Source: Nageia nagi
Lineage: Eukaryota > Pinophyta
DNA length: 64,000 nucleotides
Assembly: GCA_050084985.1 (NCBI GenBank)
Contig: JBITNC010000001.1
Coordinates: 55,490,001 to 55,554,000, forward strand
Reading direction: 5' to 3'
This document shows, in pieces, positions 22,601-34,084 of the stretch (the stretch's first letter is position 1; each line of letters opens with the position of its first letter). A model generated the notes under the pieces. That model was not told where the DNA came from, ran no database searches, and saw only the letters and a list, made by a program, of their open reading frames with translations. The translations under genes and the position numbers were made by a program.

Positions 22601-24620
22601 ATTACTTGAGAGTGAATTAGAAATAAAATTTTTGTTGTATTATTGATTTAATTTAGCAATATTATTATTTGAATGTGCCAAAAATGATAAGATGAAAATG
22701 TTTATGGTTTTGCATAATTTGTATATGCACATTCATTTGATTAAATTATCATGATTATTGAATATATATTTTAATTAGACTATAATTGTAGTGTATTTAT
22801 ATTATCTTAACATATGATGGTTTTAGTGAAACTTAATATCATATTATTGTTTTTATATATAAGTGCAAGGAGAGCACCAATTATGTTTGATAAATAAGGA
22901 GAAAAAATTGAACTAGGACTAGCTTTCTCATATTAAATATATATTCTATTACTTCCATATTGTGTAGGCAAAATAATAGAAATTGAAGAGCCATATGATG
23001 AGTGAAGAGGTAATATTTCAATTATCACTTGTGGAAGAAGGGATAATCTCTTATCTCTCCATGGCATATTTCTCATCATACTTTTAATTTCCATACAAGC
23101 TTGAATGGGTTGTTAGTTGATTTGAATTATTGTAAGCATACCCTATTGTTATTTTTGTGATTATCTTGGTAAGGGTATTATGATTCATGTATAAAAGATC
23201 AAAAGAAAGTTAATCACTATAAGCATATAAATCTTACACATAATAAGTTAGGGTGCAATCCACAATAAAACATATAGATCTAAATAACTACGTATTAAGA
23301 TGTTTGTTAGAGTTTATCTTATGCTATAATGACAAATATTGGGATGAAAGATGAGATGATATTAATGTAAACTTACTTCTTGGATATATAATGGTCTTAG
23401 AGAGAACCTCTAACTCCAATCCTTAGGATCTTGGAGTCCACTCAAAGGTAGGGATAAACCATAATTAAAAATTATATTAGACCTCCTTGTCCTTAGTCAA
23501 AGGATGAATAAAAGATAATCAATGCCTAAATGCATGTGTGATATTATGCTAAAATAAATGCTCTTTGATAATCCTTTTGATATGATATTTATGCTAATAA
23601 GATAAATTATAATTCTAAACAAATGTTAAAGATATGCTAAGCTAACAAGACATGATAAAATATGCTATAGTACCCATAAATTGCATCAAGAAAGTGATGA
23701 ATTCATTAATTATACAAAATTATGAACACCCACAATGATTTTCAACAATGAAATTCTAAATTAATGTAAGGAGTATAATAAATTATATGAAGATGAACAA
23801 TGATATGATATAAACACTTAGGTATGGAAATATATCAAACATGAAGTAATTAAAGAAACTAATATCATGATAAATATAACACAAATGATGATGCCCATAA
23901 TACTAATTAATGATGGATAAGTTATACAATGATAAATGAATATTTAGGTATGAATAATTACACACAAACCCTAACCTAACCCTAAGTTAAAATAATAATT
24001 AGCATAGGTTTGCAACTATATGCCAAAATAATGCAAGATTGATGTTAATCAAAGGATATATGTGCTTTGATTTCCTTCAAGAATGCTTTAGAACTTTAAA
24101 AAACCTTAAAAATATAATATTAAAGCATATGATATCCCAATTACAAAGAATTCAAACTCAATATACCACAAAGGTAGGGTGTGAAGCCTTGTAGAAGCTC
24201 ATGCCATGGTGGGTTTCTATCAAAACCCTAATTTTGATGTTGATTAAGTATTAAACTTATTCAAGAGTTCGTGGATCTACTTTGCAATTCTCTATAAGAT
24301 ATCAGAAAGGTCAAGAAAAAAGTGAATCAGAAGTTACAAATGAGGGAAAAATTATTTTTTATAATATTTTATTCTTGATTAGTAGGTTGATTGGTAAGAC
24401 TATAGGATCGAGCAACCAATTAGTTGATTGGATGACCAAATGGTATCTTGAGGAATTTTTGAACTTAATTACCAAAATTACCATAAATGGAGTTCTAAAA
24501 ATAATATATTGATGGCCATAAAAGAATAGTTTAAAATGATTTTTCATCAAATGTTGTCGTTGTAAACTCCTTGATAGACATGAATGCAAAATGTGGAATA
24601 ATACATAAGGATAGATAATT
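22601..24620. other. No gene seen
   Basis: 2 kb of AT-rich sequence without a coding pattern or repeat structure that I can support. Its copia-free character suggests old intergenic DNA or CACTA interior. Confidence 0.4.
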
Positions 24621-24890
24621 TAGTAGACCAAAAGGGGTCTTTGGTGGTGGTTTATAACCATTAACCTAAATGCTTCCATATGATACCTTCATTAAAAGTT
24701 GAATCCATATTGTGGTAGTTATAATTAACCATGTATGCTTGTATAAACTATCGTTGAAGGACATAAGGAGGAAACTATTCATTTCCCCCTTAAAATATAA
24801 GGTGGAAGTTTAAAATCATCACCTAATAATTACTTTTTTTAAATAGGCATATATAGAAGTATTATTACATAAAAAAATTGATAGAAGCAA
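24621..24890 (+). repeat. CACTA terminal and subterminal region (left-end orientation)
   Basis: It starts TAGTAGACCAAAAGGGG (CACTA-type end with two changes), followed by GGTGGTGGTTTATAACCA. Near 24820, AGTTTAAAATCATCACCTAA and TAATTACTTTTTTTAAATAG match the reverse complement of the 19.9-kb region. C1 is inserted about 85 bases further on. Confidence 0.6.
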
Positions 24891-24975
24891 TGCTTCCAGA
24901 TTATGCCTTTTTCAGTTACCTAAGGTATGCTAGTCTTATGGCTCAATCATAGTGTTGACCATGGAATCTTGAAGG

Positions 24976-25500
24976 TGTTGTAATGTATAATGCATTATTG
25001 TAAGGTATATTAAAATAATTCACTTAATAGTGAATATGATAATGTAAATTAACTAATTATACTTAAAATTATTCCTAAATACCTTTTAAGTATTTGTGAA
25101 TATGATAATATAATTTGTCCTACACTCCATCTCATGAGCATGCCCTTGGGTAAAAAGGTGATGCATGTCATAACATTGTATAGTAGTTAATAAGGTGATC
25201 CAAGAGAGGATTTTGAACTATAAATGGAAAAATCTCTCCTTGATATCATTCACTAAAGTTTATAACAAATTATGCTCTTGTTTTAGTTGTAGGAGAAGTG
25301 AGAAAAAGTTGTTTAAGAGAGTGTTCTTTGAGAATGGATCTTAGATTACTGGATGTACTCCCATGGTTGGAGGAACCATTTATATTAGTGTCAATTTTAT
25401 GAGATTATATTTGGTGCTTATGTTATAGTGATGATGTTTTAAAGAGCTTTCATGTGATCTTATGTAATAGGAATTTAGTCTTGTAGGCTTGCTTCCTTCA
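24976..25500 (+). repeat. 5' LTR of C1
   Basis: TGTTGTAATGTATAATGCATT to CTTGCTTCCTTCA, 525 bp, with a TATAAATGG-like stretch near 25218. It is similar over its length to 55676-56186. Confidence 0.88.
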
Positions 25501-25502
25501 AT

Positions 25503-25514
25503 TGGTATCAGAGC
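25503..25514 (+). other. Primer-binding site of C1
   Basis: TGGTATCAGAGC, a perfect initiator-Met tRNA complement, two bases after the LTR. Confidence 0.9.
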
Positions 25515-26122
25515 CATTCTTAAAGGTCTTTATTCCTACTCCTTTATCCTTCTTCTTGGAGGTCCATATACATCCTTATTGAGGTAAAATATTTGTGAAG
25601 GTATAACATCCTTCCTTCAACTTTTTTATGTCAAAATTTGGACTATTTCTTATGATACTAGCATATTTGTTGATTATGTGTTAGTTGCATTATTTTTACA
25701 TTATATTATTGCTATGCTATTTTTTTTACCAACTTTTTTGGTAAAAAGGTTTCTTATTACATTGCAATAATATATTATTGTAGTACATTATTGCAATTTT
25801 TTTACACTTTTTTTTTAATTGCAAATTTTATTGTAGAATACTTTTTAAAATAATAAAAAATATTAGTGTATCAAATATTAAAAAAAGGGGGAGTAAGTTT
25901 ATTATTTATACACTATGTGAAAGAAAAATTTGAAAAGGGGAGAAAATTAAACATATGCTATTTAATACAAAAAATATAATAATAAAATTTTATAAAAAAA
26001 GGAGAGAACATTGTATTTTAAATAAATTTTACAATGTTTAAATTACTTTAAAAAAAGAGGGAGCCAAATATAATTTAGATAGGTGGGAGGCGACTCTCCC
26101 CATTGTTGGCCCCACTATAGTA
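25515..26122 (+). other. C1 leader, first part
   Basis: Non-coding, A/T runs, interrupted at 26122 by the 3' LTR of C2. Its continuation is at 41432. Confidence 0.5.
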
Positions 26123-26606
26123 TGAAGGATTTAAGCCTTAAACAACACAATCCTAATCTCCATGATCACTTCAAATCTCTCTTAAATATAAATACTCAAA
26201 GCATAAATACAATAGTCAATCTCACAAATTTGACACACATATAAAGTGGTTTCTATCATATAAGAGAGTACATCCACTAACTAAGATCTTACTATCTTAC
26301 TCTTTCTTCCTCTCCTAATACTAATTCTATAGCACAAATTTGCTTCAAGTTTTTTTGTATAATCTCAAAGAGAGGCCTTATATTTATAGATTTAAATCCT
26401 CTCTTGAATCACCCTTTTAACCAATGTACCAAGGCATGACATGCTTCACCCTTTTACCCAAGGTGCATGCTCATGAGGAGTGTAGAACAAGTTACATTAT
26501 CATATTAATTTAAATACTTAAGGTATCTAGAGATACCTTAAGTATTAGTGTATATACAAAAAATAAAATTACAAAACCTTACAATAATGCATTATACATT
26601 CCAACA
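26123..26606 (-). repeat. 3' LTR of C2
   Basis: On the minus strand TGTTGGAATGTATAATGCATT to GGCTTAAATCCTTCA, homologous to 40915-41431. Confidence 0.88.
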
Positions 26607-26616
26607 CTCCCCCCTT
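26607..26616 (-). other. Polypurine tract of C2
   Basis: AAGGGGGGAG on the minus strand, directly before the 3' LTR start. Confidence 0.8.
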
Positions 26617-26678
26617 AATTAAATATTTGTATAGAGTGAAGAAGAGAGAAGAAAGAGAGAGTAAAGAGAGTTCTCCTT

Positions 26679-26756
26679 TGTTGGAATGTATAATGCATTA
26701 TTGTAAAGGTTATGTAATAATATTTATATAATTTCACTAATACTTAAGGTATAAAA
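26679..26756 (+). repeat. 5' LTR fragment of C3
   Basis: Only the first 78 bases (to CTAATACTTAAGGTATA) align with the 3' LTR. Homology then ends abruptly, so about 420 bp and the primer-binding site have been deleted. Confidence 0.8.
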
Positions 26757-27329
26757 TGACTAAAAAAGGAAATTTAATTCATTTATTGCAACTACATTTA
26801 GCCTTGAGAAAGGAAAATTCTTACATGACATTTTTTTTCCTTAGTTAAAATTGCTAAGGTACTCTAGTATGCTATCCTTAAAGGATTTTTTTTTTTAAGT
26901 AAAAGAGGGGGAAAATTGTATATTTATTTTACTTAAATTTTTCTATAGCATGTCAGACAAAATATTACATGTATATCTATTTTTTGTTTTAACTTATGTA
27001 AATATGATAATGCATGCTTCTTAATTTTTTAATGCATGCTAAGTATTTTTTTATAGAGTGATTGATAAATGCAAACTAAGTTAATAATGCATGCCTAGGG
27101 CTTAAACCTTTTAAGTCAATGCTTATACTTAAAATTTAAATGCATGTTAGTACTTAAATTTTGTAAGTTAAATGATTTATTTCTTTACTTAAAAAGAGCA
27201 TTTTTTTTAACTTACTTAGATGCATACTTTCAAGATAAAATGATGCATGCTTATGCTTATTACTTAAAATCTTAAGTTATGATGCAATTTACTTCTTTAT
27301 GCAAGAATGGACTTATGAAAAATTAGGAA

Positions 27330-27960
27330 TGATGTAAATATGTCCTTTAGGGGTTGGTAAACAAAACTCATTGGACACTTAGGTTTCAAATTTTGAATGG
27401 GTGATGTTTTTTACTTATGCTTTTTTTTTATATTTTACTTTTTCTTTATTTACTTATGCAAACAAAAATGCAAACATTGAAATGAGAAACCCCCTAAAAT
27501 GAATACATCTTATCTACATTCCACAACATGACTTGTTTGAGGAGCCATGAGGTGAGGAAAGGTGGAATAGAGCCTTTAAGTTTAACGATCCAAATGGTGA
27601 AAATTCTGTACTTCTTAATTACTCCTTAAATCCTTTATTGGTCTAGATATAACTCCAATAGGTGGATAGGCATGTGTGTAGTGATACCACATATTTGCAT
27701 ATCCATTCAAGGATTATATTGATAACCTATGAGGATAACTTAAAATCTAATCAAGATTAATAATTTGGCTGATCCAATCTACATCATAGCCTTGAAAAAT
27801 AGTAGGCACTTTTTGTAAGAGTATAATACTAAACAAGGTGAATTGGTTGAGGTTGGTAGTAATTGGGCTCCTCTTATGTGGGAATCTAGGTGAAGGCTCT
27901 AATTTTAGATAAGAAAAAAACCTCAAAAATGTCACTCTACATCTACAATTCTTGAGATGA
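27330..27960 (+). repeat. Conserved copia leader block, C3 copy
   Basis: A non-coding block shared with C2 (38150-38790, inverted) and C1 (43040-43660). Shared phrases include GGATAGGCATGTGTGTAGTG, GAGGAGCCATGAGGTGAG, and CCATTCAAGGATTAT. It lies between LTR and gag in all three. Confidence 0.85.
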
Positions 27961-28139
27961 GAAATGTATTTGGATACATCGATTATTATTTGAGTTATAA
28001 AACATTTACACTAGTGAATCAAATCAAGCATATATTAGTTAATTATATGTAACATGTATTACTTACTTGGTTAAAATTAACATATAATATTTTCTATTGA
28101 ACCACATGTTTATTATTTTTTCACATTCTTGTGTAGCAA

Positions 28140-29040
28140 ATGGGAGACTTCTTTTTACCTAAACACATTAGTAACAATTCCAATTTTGTATTTGGGAAAT
28201 TTAGATGAGAGCTGAATTATAGGCAAGGAAGATTTGGAAATAGTGAATGAGAACCTTGCACATCTATAGATGAAAGGCACAAGAGGTTTACAATATGAAA
28301 AATGAGTTGGAAACCTCCATGGTCTTCTATTCAATTTTAGGTGATGTGCTCCTAATGATTTCCTCTTCAACCTTGGTAAAAGAAGCTTGGGATAAGCTTA
28401 AGCAAATCTACTTTGGTTCAAAGTTTTCAAAAAAATTTACTATTTTTCAAAAGTTACTTAAATCTCATCAAGGGAAAGATGAAAATGTGGCTATCTACTT
28501 GAATAAAATCATTAACTTAAGATTCCAACTTGTTACTTGTGGGTGCAATTAGATCAATGATGAGTTCATGATCTTCATAATTTTCAAAGCCTTTATTTAA
28601 AGTTTGATAACTTTATGATGGTTATGAAAATAAGGTTTGATGATGAAGAAGAAGTATTCTCCCTTGATAATGTTTTTAGGCTCCTTTTGAAGCATGAGAA
28701 AACTCTTAATAAAAAGGTATTAATTTCTTCTTCTAAGAATAATAACATTGCTCTTAAAGAACCAAAACTTCTTTCAAGAATAAGTTCAACCACTAAAATA
28801 AATCTTATCTTTATTCTTCCAAAAGGTTTGAGAAAGAGGTAATGGTAACAATAGCAATAGGAACAATGGCAACAATAGAAATAATAACAATGATAGTATA
28901 ACAATGACAACAACAACCACTTCAAGCAAAAGATATGAATAAGAAAAAGTAAACAATCCACATCCTAAGAAAATGTTTGATGGTAGTTGTAACTATTGTG
29001 GCATCCAAGGTCATAAAAAGTTGTTTGCTAAAAAATAAAA
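28140..29040 (+). pseudogene. C3 gag relic
   Basis: A copia gag (UBN2 type) is readable in pieces. An R-W-like RMRAELQAR.IW region lies near 28205 with stops. From 28295 comes EAWDKLKQIYFGS (near 28385; family: AWd.L...Y.G), then a FQKLLKSHQGKDENVAIYLN block. The zinc knuckle near 28990 reads CNYCGIQGHKK but has lost its last Cys. Several stops and a frameshift near 28555 inactivate it. Confidence 0.75.
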
Positions 29041-32000
29041 AAGAGAAAAGAATAAAGGTAATGAAAATGTAAAAAAATTCAAAAGAAAGAAGAATATTTA
29101 AGCTGGTTTTGCTATAGTGCTCTACTCCATATCTCACTCATTTTTGTTTGATTGGATTATTGATTTTGTTTGCACTAATCACCTATGCTTTGAAAAGAAA
29201 AAAATTGATAACTTTTAAAGTATATAAAAGATGCGATTGTGATAGGTGATAACTCTACCTTTGAATTCTAAGGATTTGGGAGTGTGTTGATTCATAGAAA
29301 GGTTCTTAATAATGTGTCTCTATATTCCTAAACTTAGAATGAATCTTCTCTCTATTATCCAAGTTGCTAAAAAAAGATTACTTTTTTTGAGTTTGACTCT
29401 CAATCCTGGTGCATTAAGAAAGGACTTACCAATTTGGTTAAAAGATTAGTGAAAGATGATCTTATATTGTAGATCAAGTTTCATCAAAGATGTATCTTAC
29501 TACAAGTATGTATTTTAGAGGTAATATTTGGCACCATTATTTAGGGCACCTTAACCACAAGAGTATTCAAGTCATGAAATATCAAAAACTTGTGGAAGGT
29601 TTTCCTTATTTTTTCTTTTGATTGGTCTATGTGAGAAGAGAATTCTTGGCATGATGCATAGATAAAAGTTTAAAAAAGATAAGACAATAAGAGAATCTCA
29701 ATCTCTTCAACTTGTGCATTTAGATTTGATGATTCCATTTTAGACTAAGTCATTTGGAAGAGCATATTATGTCTTGAACTTCATTGATGACTTTAGCAAG
29801 ATGACTTTTGGGTATCTACTTGAGCATAAGGATCAAACCTTTGAGAGTTTTAATTTTTTAAGACCTTTGTTGAGAATCAAACTAACCTTAAAATTAAGAT
29901 GTTGAAATCAGATAATGGAGAAGAATATAATAGCAATGAGTTCAATGTTTATTATGCTAAGTATGAAATCAATAGGAAATTTTCAATTCCATACACTCAG
30001 CAAAATGATGTTGCTAAAAAGAGAAATAGAATAATTATAAAGATGGATAGATTCATGTTGGGTAATCTTCCTAGTTTCTTATAGGGTGAAGCTATGAGCA
30101 CTGCTATTTACATCTTGAATAGGTGTCCCACAAAACCCATTTAGGGAAAAACTGCTTTTGAGGAATGGTCAAGAAGAAAACCTAACATTTCACACCTTAG
30201 AGTGTTTGGTTGTGGAGCATTCTTCTACATTGTTTTTGAGAAAAAGAAGAAGTTAGAGAAAAGAGCTAAAAAATGCATCTTTATGGGTTATGATAGTTAG
30301 GATAGAGGTTATAGGGTCTACTGTCCATTATACAAATTCATGTTTATTTCAATGGATGTAAAGTTCAATGAACTTCTTGAAGAATCTGCTTCTAATGAAG
30401 ATGTTAATGATCTAGAAGACTCTTCAATTGCACCTAGATAGTTAGATATTGATCTAGATAAGTCACCTCAAGAACAAAATTCTCCAACACAAAGGGTAAC
30501 AAGGAGAATGACCTTGAACAAATCTTTATTTACCAATATTAAAAGTAAACATGAGCCCTCAACCTTCAAATAAGTTTCTAAGCATGAGTGATGGATGGAA
30601 GCCATGACAGTGGAGTATGAGGACCTTATGAAAAATGAAACTTGAGATTTGGTTCCTTATCCTAATGAGAAGAAGGTGATTGGTAATAAGTGGATCTTCA
30701 AGGTCAAGTTCAATTCTATTAGAGATATTGAGAAATATAAGGTAAGGTTAGTAGCCAAAGGTTTTGCTTAGAAATACAATGTAGATTATGAGAAAACCTT
30801 TGCTCCCATAGCAAAGATGCCTACTATGAGAATTATGCTTTCTCTTTTTATAGCTCAAGGATGGAAAGTTTTTGAACTTAATGTTAAGAGTGTATTTCTC
30901 AATGGTGACTTAGATGTGAAAATTTTCATGAATCAATCAAAAGGGCTCATTATGGAAGGAAAAGAGTCCTTTAAGTGCAAACTAAAGAAGTCATTATATG
31001 GATTTAAGCAAGCACCTAGAGCCTAGTACAAAAAAATTTCAAGTTATTTTGTAGACATTAGTTTCTTCAAGTGCTTTTCAAACTCTAATTTATATGTGCT
31101 AACTCAAGGAAAAGAAGTGATACTAATTTCTTTTTTATGTGGATGATCTTTTGCTTACTAGAAACAATGATGAAATCATTCAAGAGTGCATATCCAAACT
31201 TAAGGAAACATTTAAAATGACTAATCTTAGTCTCTTGCACTACTACCTTATAATGCAAGTGTACCAATATAAGGATTGTACTTATATTAGTCAATATAAG
31301 TATATATCATACATCTTGTAGAAGTTTGTGATGGAAGAGTGTAGATATGTTGCAATCTCAATTTCTCTTGGAATCACTATTTCTCTTAGCTCCAACTCTT
31401 AGTTTGCTGATGCTACTGTTTACATGTAATTAATTGGTAGTCTTTTGTATTTGACTATTTTTAGGCCAAATATTGTCTTTGTAGTGAATTTGATGGCTTG
31501 ATTCATGCAAAAACCATATGTTGTGCACCTTAATGCTATTAAACAAGTCTAGAGGTATGTTACAGGGACTAAGGATCTTGATCTTAAGTATTCTAAGTTG
31601 CCCTCATTTATTCTCTCTATATTCTCAGATTCTAACTATGGAGAAGATATATATGATAAGAAATCAACCTCTATCTATGTGTTTAGCATTAGTTTAGGTG
31701 CTATCTCTTGGGCTTCTAAGAAGTAGCCCACTATTTCTCTTTCCACCATAGAAGTTGAATACCATGTCATATCTATTGTAGGCCAAGAAGCTATTTGGAT
31801 GAGACATATTTTGAAAGAAATTAGATATAAGTAAGCTAGCTCATTATTGATTTCATTAGATAATCAATCAACTATTTTTTTGGCCAAGAATCCTATGTTT
31901 TATTAAAGAATAAAACATGTGGAAATTGAGGCCCATTTTATTAGAGAGAAGGTTCTTGATGGCATCATACACCTAGAGTATTGCCCATACAACTTGAATT

Positions 32001-32100
32001 TTGTTGATTTATTCACCAAGCTCCTTCTAGAAGCTTAGTTCTATAAGCTTAGAGATGGTATTAGGTTGGTGAAGTTACCCTCAAGAGGGAGTGAAGTTTG
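29041..32100 (+). pseudogene. C3 pol relic (protease, integrase, RT, RNase H)
   Basis: The protease reads WIIDFVCTNHLCFE near 29145, where the family has WIIDSGCTNHL, so the active-site Ser-Gly is gone. The GAG-pre-integrase block HHYLGHLNHKSIQVMKYQKL is near 29535. Integrase core: FIDDFSKMTFGYLL near 29780, then SDNGEEYNSNEF at 29905. RT: GNKWIFKVKFNS near 30685, then ELNVKSVFLNGDLD at 30870, YGFKQAPRA at 31000, and an intact YVDD near 31137. RNase H with STIEVEYH near 31743. The end of pol (HVEIEAHFIREKVLDG, then KLPSRGSEV) stops near 32100. The order integrase before RT defines Ty1/copia. It is dead because of many stops. Confidence 0.88.
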
Positions 32101-32830
32101 AAGTCTTATGTTAAATTCATGTTTGTGATGACAACTTCACCCCTAGGAGAGTTTTGTACTCTATAGTATTGATTTTATTGTACAACTTGTGGTAAGTTCA
32201 CTCTGTGTGAGGAACTTGTTGAAGAAATTATTAAAGTAAAAAGATTGAAGAAATTCTTAAAGCAAAAGATTTGCCAATCTAGCACTATTAAATTATGCAT
32301 ATGTGAGGAACTCTTATGTGTTTTTTGGTACTATTCAATTATCCATATGTGAGGAACTTGTATGTGAATGCTCTATTTTGTAATGATAATCAACACATAT
32401 TTTATATACAATAGGTGACTATGAGTTTTGGCTTGGCATATTTATAATGACTTATAGTGCACCATTGATCAATTCATGATGGTATTTGTGTGATTCATAT
32501 ATCCTTGTTGATATGAATATGTTGCATTTAATTGATCTTATTATTTGAGCTGCTTATGACTTGCAGGTTCCTTTGAGATTATAAGTAACTTACTTTAGGT
32601 ATATACGCTCTTAGAGACTCTTCATGACTTCTAGTTGAATGACTACTTCATGTATATTGAAACTAATTATGGTTAATGATTTTATTTGGAAAAGTAGTGA
32701 GTCTCAAACTAGATCTTTCTTACTTCACAAATATGTAAAAAATTCTCATCTCCATTGTATCTGTTTGGAGGAGAACTCTCTTACTTTATCTCTTCATTCT
32801 CTCTTTTTTGCTCTATCCCAATATTGCATT
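32101..32830 (+). other. C3 non-coding region between pol and 3' LTR
   Basis: It includes repeated CCATATGTGAGGAACTTGTA units (near 32300 and 32345), also seen in C1 near 55130. It ends in a TTACTTTATCTCTTCATTC pyrimidine region and CAATATTGCATTAAA. Confidence 0.6.
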
Positions 32831-32839
32831 AAAGGAGAG
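32831..32839 (+). other. Polypurine tract of C3
   Basis: AAAGGAGAG immediately before TGTTGGAATC. Confidence 0.75.
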
Positions 32840-33337
32840 TGTTGGAATCTATAATGCATTATTGTAAAGGTTATGTAATAATATTCTATGTAAGTTCACT
32901 AATACTTAAGGGTATAATTTGATATGTTAAGTATTTAAGTGAATTGATAATGTAACTTGTCCTATACTCCATGTCATGAGCATGCCCCTTAGGTAATAGG
33001 ATGTGCATGTCATGCTCTTATACATTGGATAAAGGGGTGATCCAAAGAGGGATTTTGGCTTATAAATAAAAGGTTTTCTCTTTGTAATTATATACCAATT
33101 TGTAAAGTAAAGCTATGCTATAGGATAATGTTTAGGAAATAAGTTAAAAGAATTGTAAAAGATTCATATTTATGAATGAATTGAGATCTAGTTAGTGGAT
33201 GTACTCCTAGTTGGAGGAACCACTTACATCTTGTGTCACTTTGTTAGATTGTTTTCTTGAGTTATCTTGATGTTAGTATGAGTTTTCATATGATCTTGTA
33301 AGTTTAAGATTATTTATGCTATATTTCAATTCTCATA
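32840..33337 (+). repeat. 3' LTR of C3
   Basis: 498 bp starting TGTTGGAATCTATAATGCATT. The end is set by the TCCTT target duplication at 33338. The last bases read CTCATA rather than the usual CA, so one or two bases at the end may have changed. Confidence 0.82.
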
Positions 33338-33342
33338 TCCTT

Positions 33343-34084
33343 CATATAGAAATAATTAAAGATGAGAACTTTTACATCTTTGTGAAGTAAGTAAGAACTT
33401 AATTTGGGACTCACTACTTTATCATTTTAACAAATATTTTACAATACAATCATTAACCATAACTAGTTTCAATGTACATAAAATAGTTATCCAAATGATA
33501 GTTGATATGATGAGTCTCCATGAGCCTGTATACCTAAAGTAAGTAACCTGCAATCTTAAGATGAAACCTACAAGCTATAGAAAGCTAAAAAAATATATTA
33601 GTTAGATGCATCATGTATACATTTATATCAAAAATAATAAATGAGTTAAATAATGCCATCCATAAATTTATTAAAGGTGCACTATAAGTCATCACAAAGA
33701 TGCTAAGCCAATAATCATAGTCACTTGTTGTATACAAAATATGTGTTGATTATCATCACAAATAGAGCATGAAAAAATGCATATATGAGTTTTTCACACA
33801 TGGATAACTAAATATTTCCAAAAGACACATACAAGTTTCTCATATATGGATAACTAAACAATGCTAAAATATCCATCATATTCACATATGAGTTCCTCCC
33901 ATATGAATAACTGAACAATGCTAATCTATAATATGCTCAAAGTGTACAAATAGTTAATCACACAAGGAGAAATAACCAAAAAGTACACACACATAAATCA
34001 AGAATATATAACTAAAAATCCTCTTAAGGGTGAAATTGTCATCATAAATAAGAATTCAACATATAAATTCAAACATCACCCTCC
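33343..34084 (-). other. C2 non-coding region between pol and C3 insertion
   Basis: On the minus strand it aligns with the region after pol in C1 and C3, including AAAGTTCTCATCTTTAATT near 33362. It also carries three imperfect CATATATGAGTTTYTCACAC-like units near 33780-33905. Confidence 0.65.

Larger units (their letters stand above)
26679..33337 (+). mobile_element. Ty1/copia element C3 (plus), nested in C2
   Basis: It starts at a TGTTGGAATGTATAATGC LTR end and stops at the 3' LTR (32840-33337). Both sides carry TCCTT (26674-26678 and 33338-33342). When C3 and one TCCTT are ignored, the C2 sequence on the two sides joins smoothly and aligns with the corresponding pre-LTR regions of C1 and C3. 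This is the best-proven insertion in the window. Its 5' LTR has lost all but about 78 bp, and the coding part is decayed. Confidence 0.9.

Noticed and set aside
24282-24589. Overlapping 76-codon ORFs on both strands
   Set aside because: AT-rich chance frames without domain or neighbours.
32639-32854. 71-codon ORF running into the C3 LTR
   Set aside because: It crosses the polypurine tract and LTR border and is not conserved in the corresponding region of C1.
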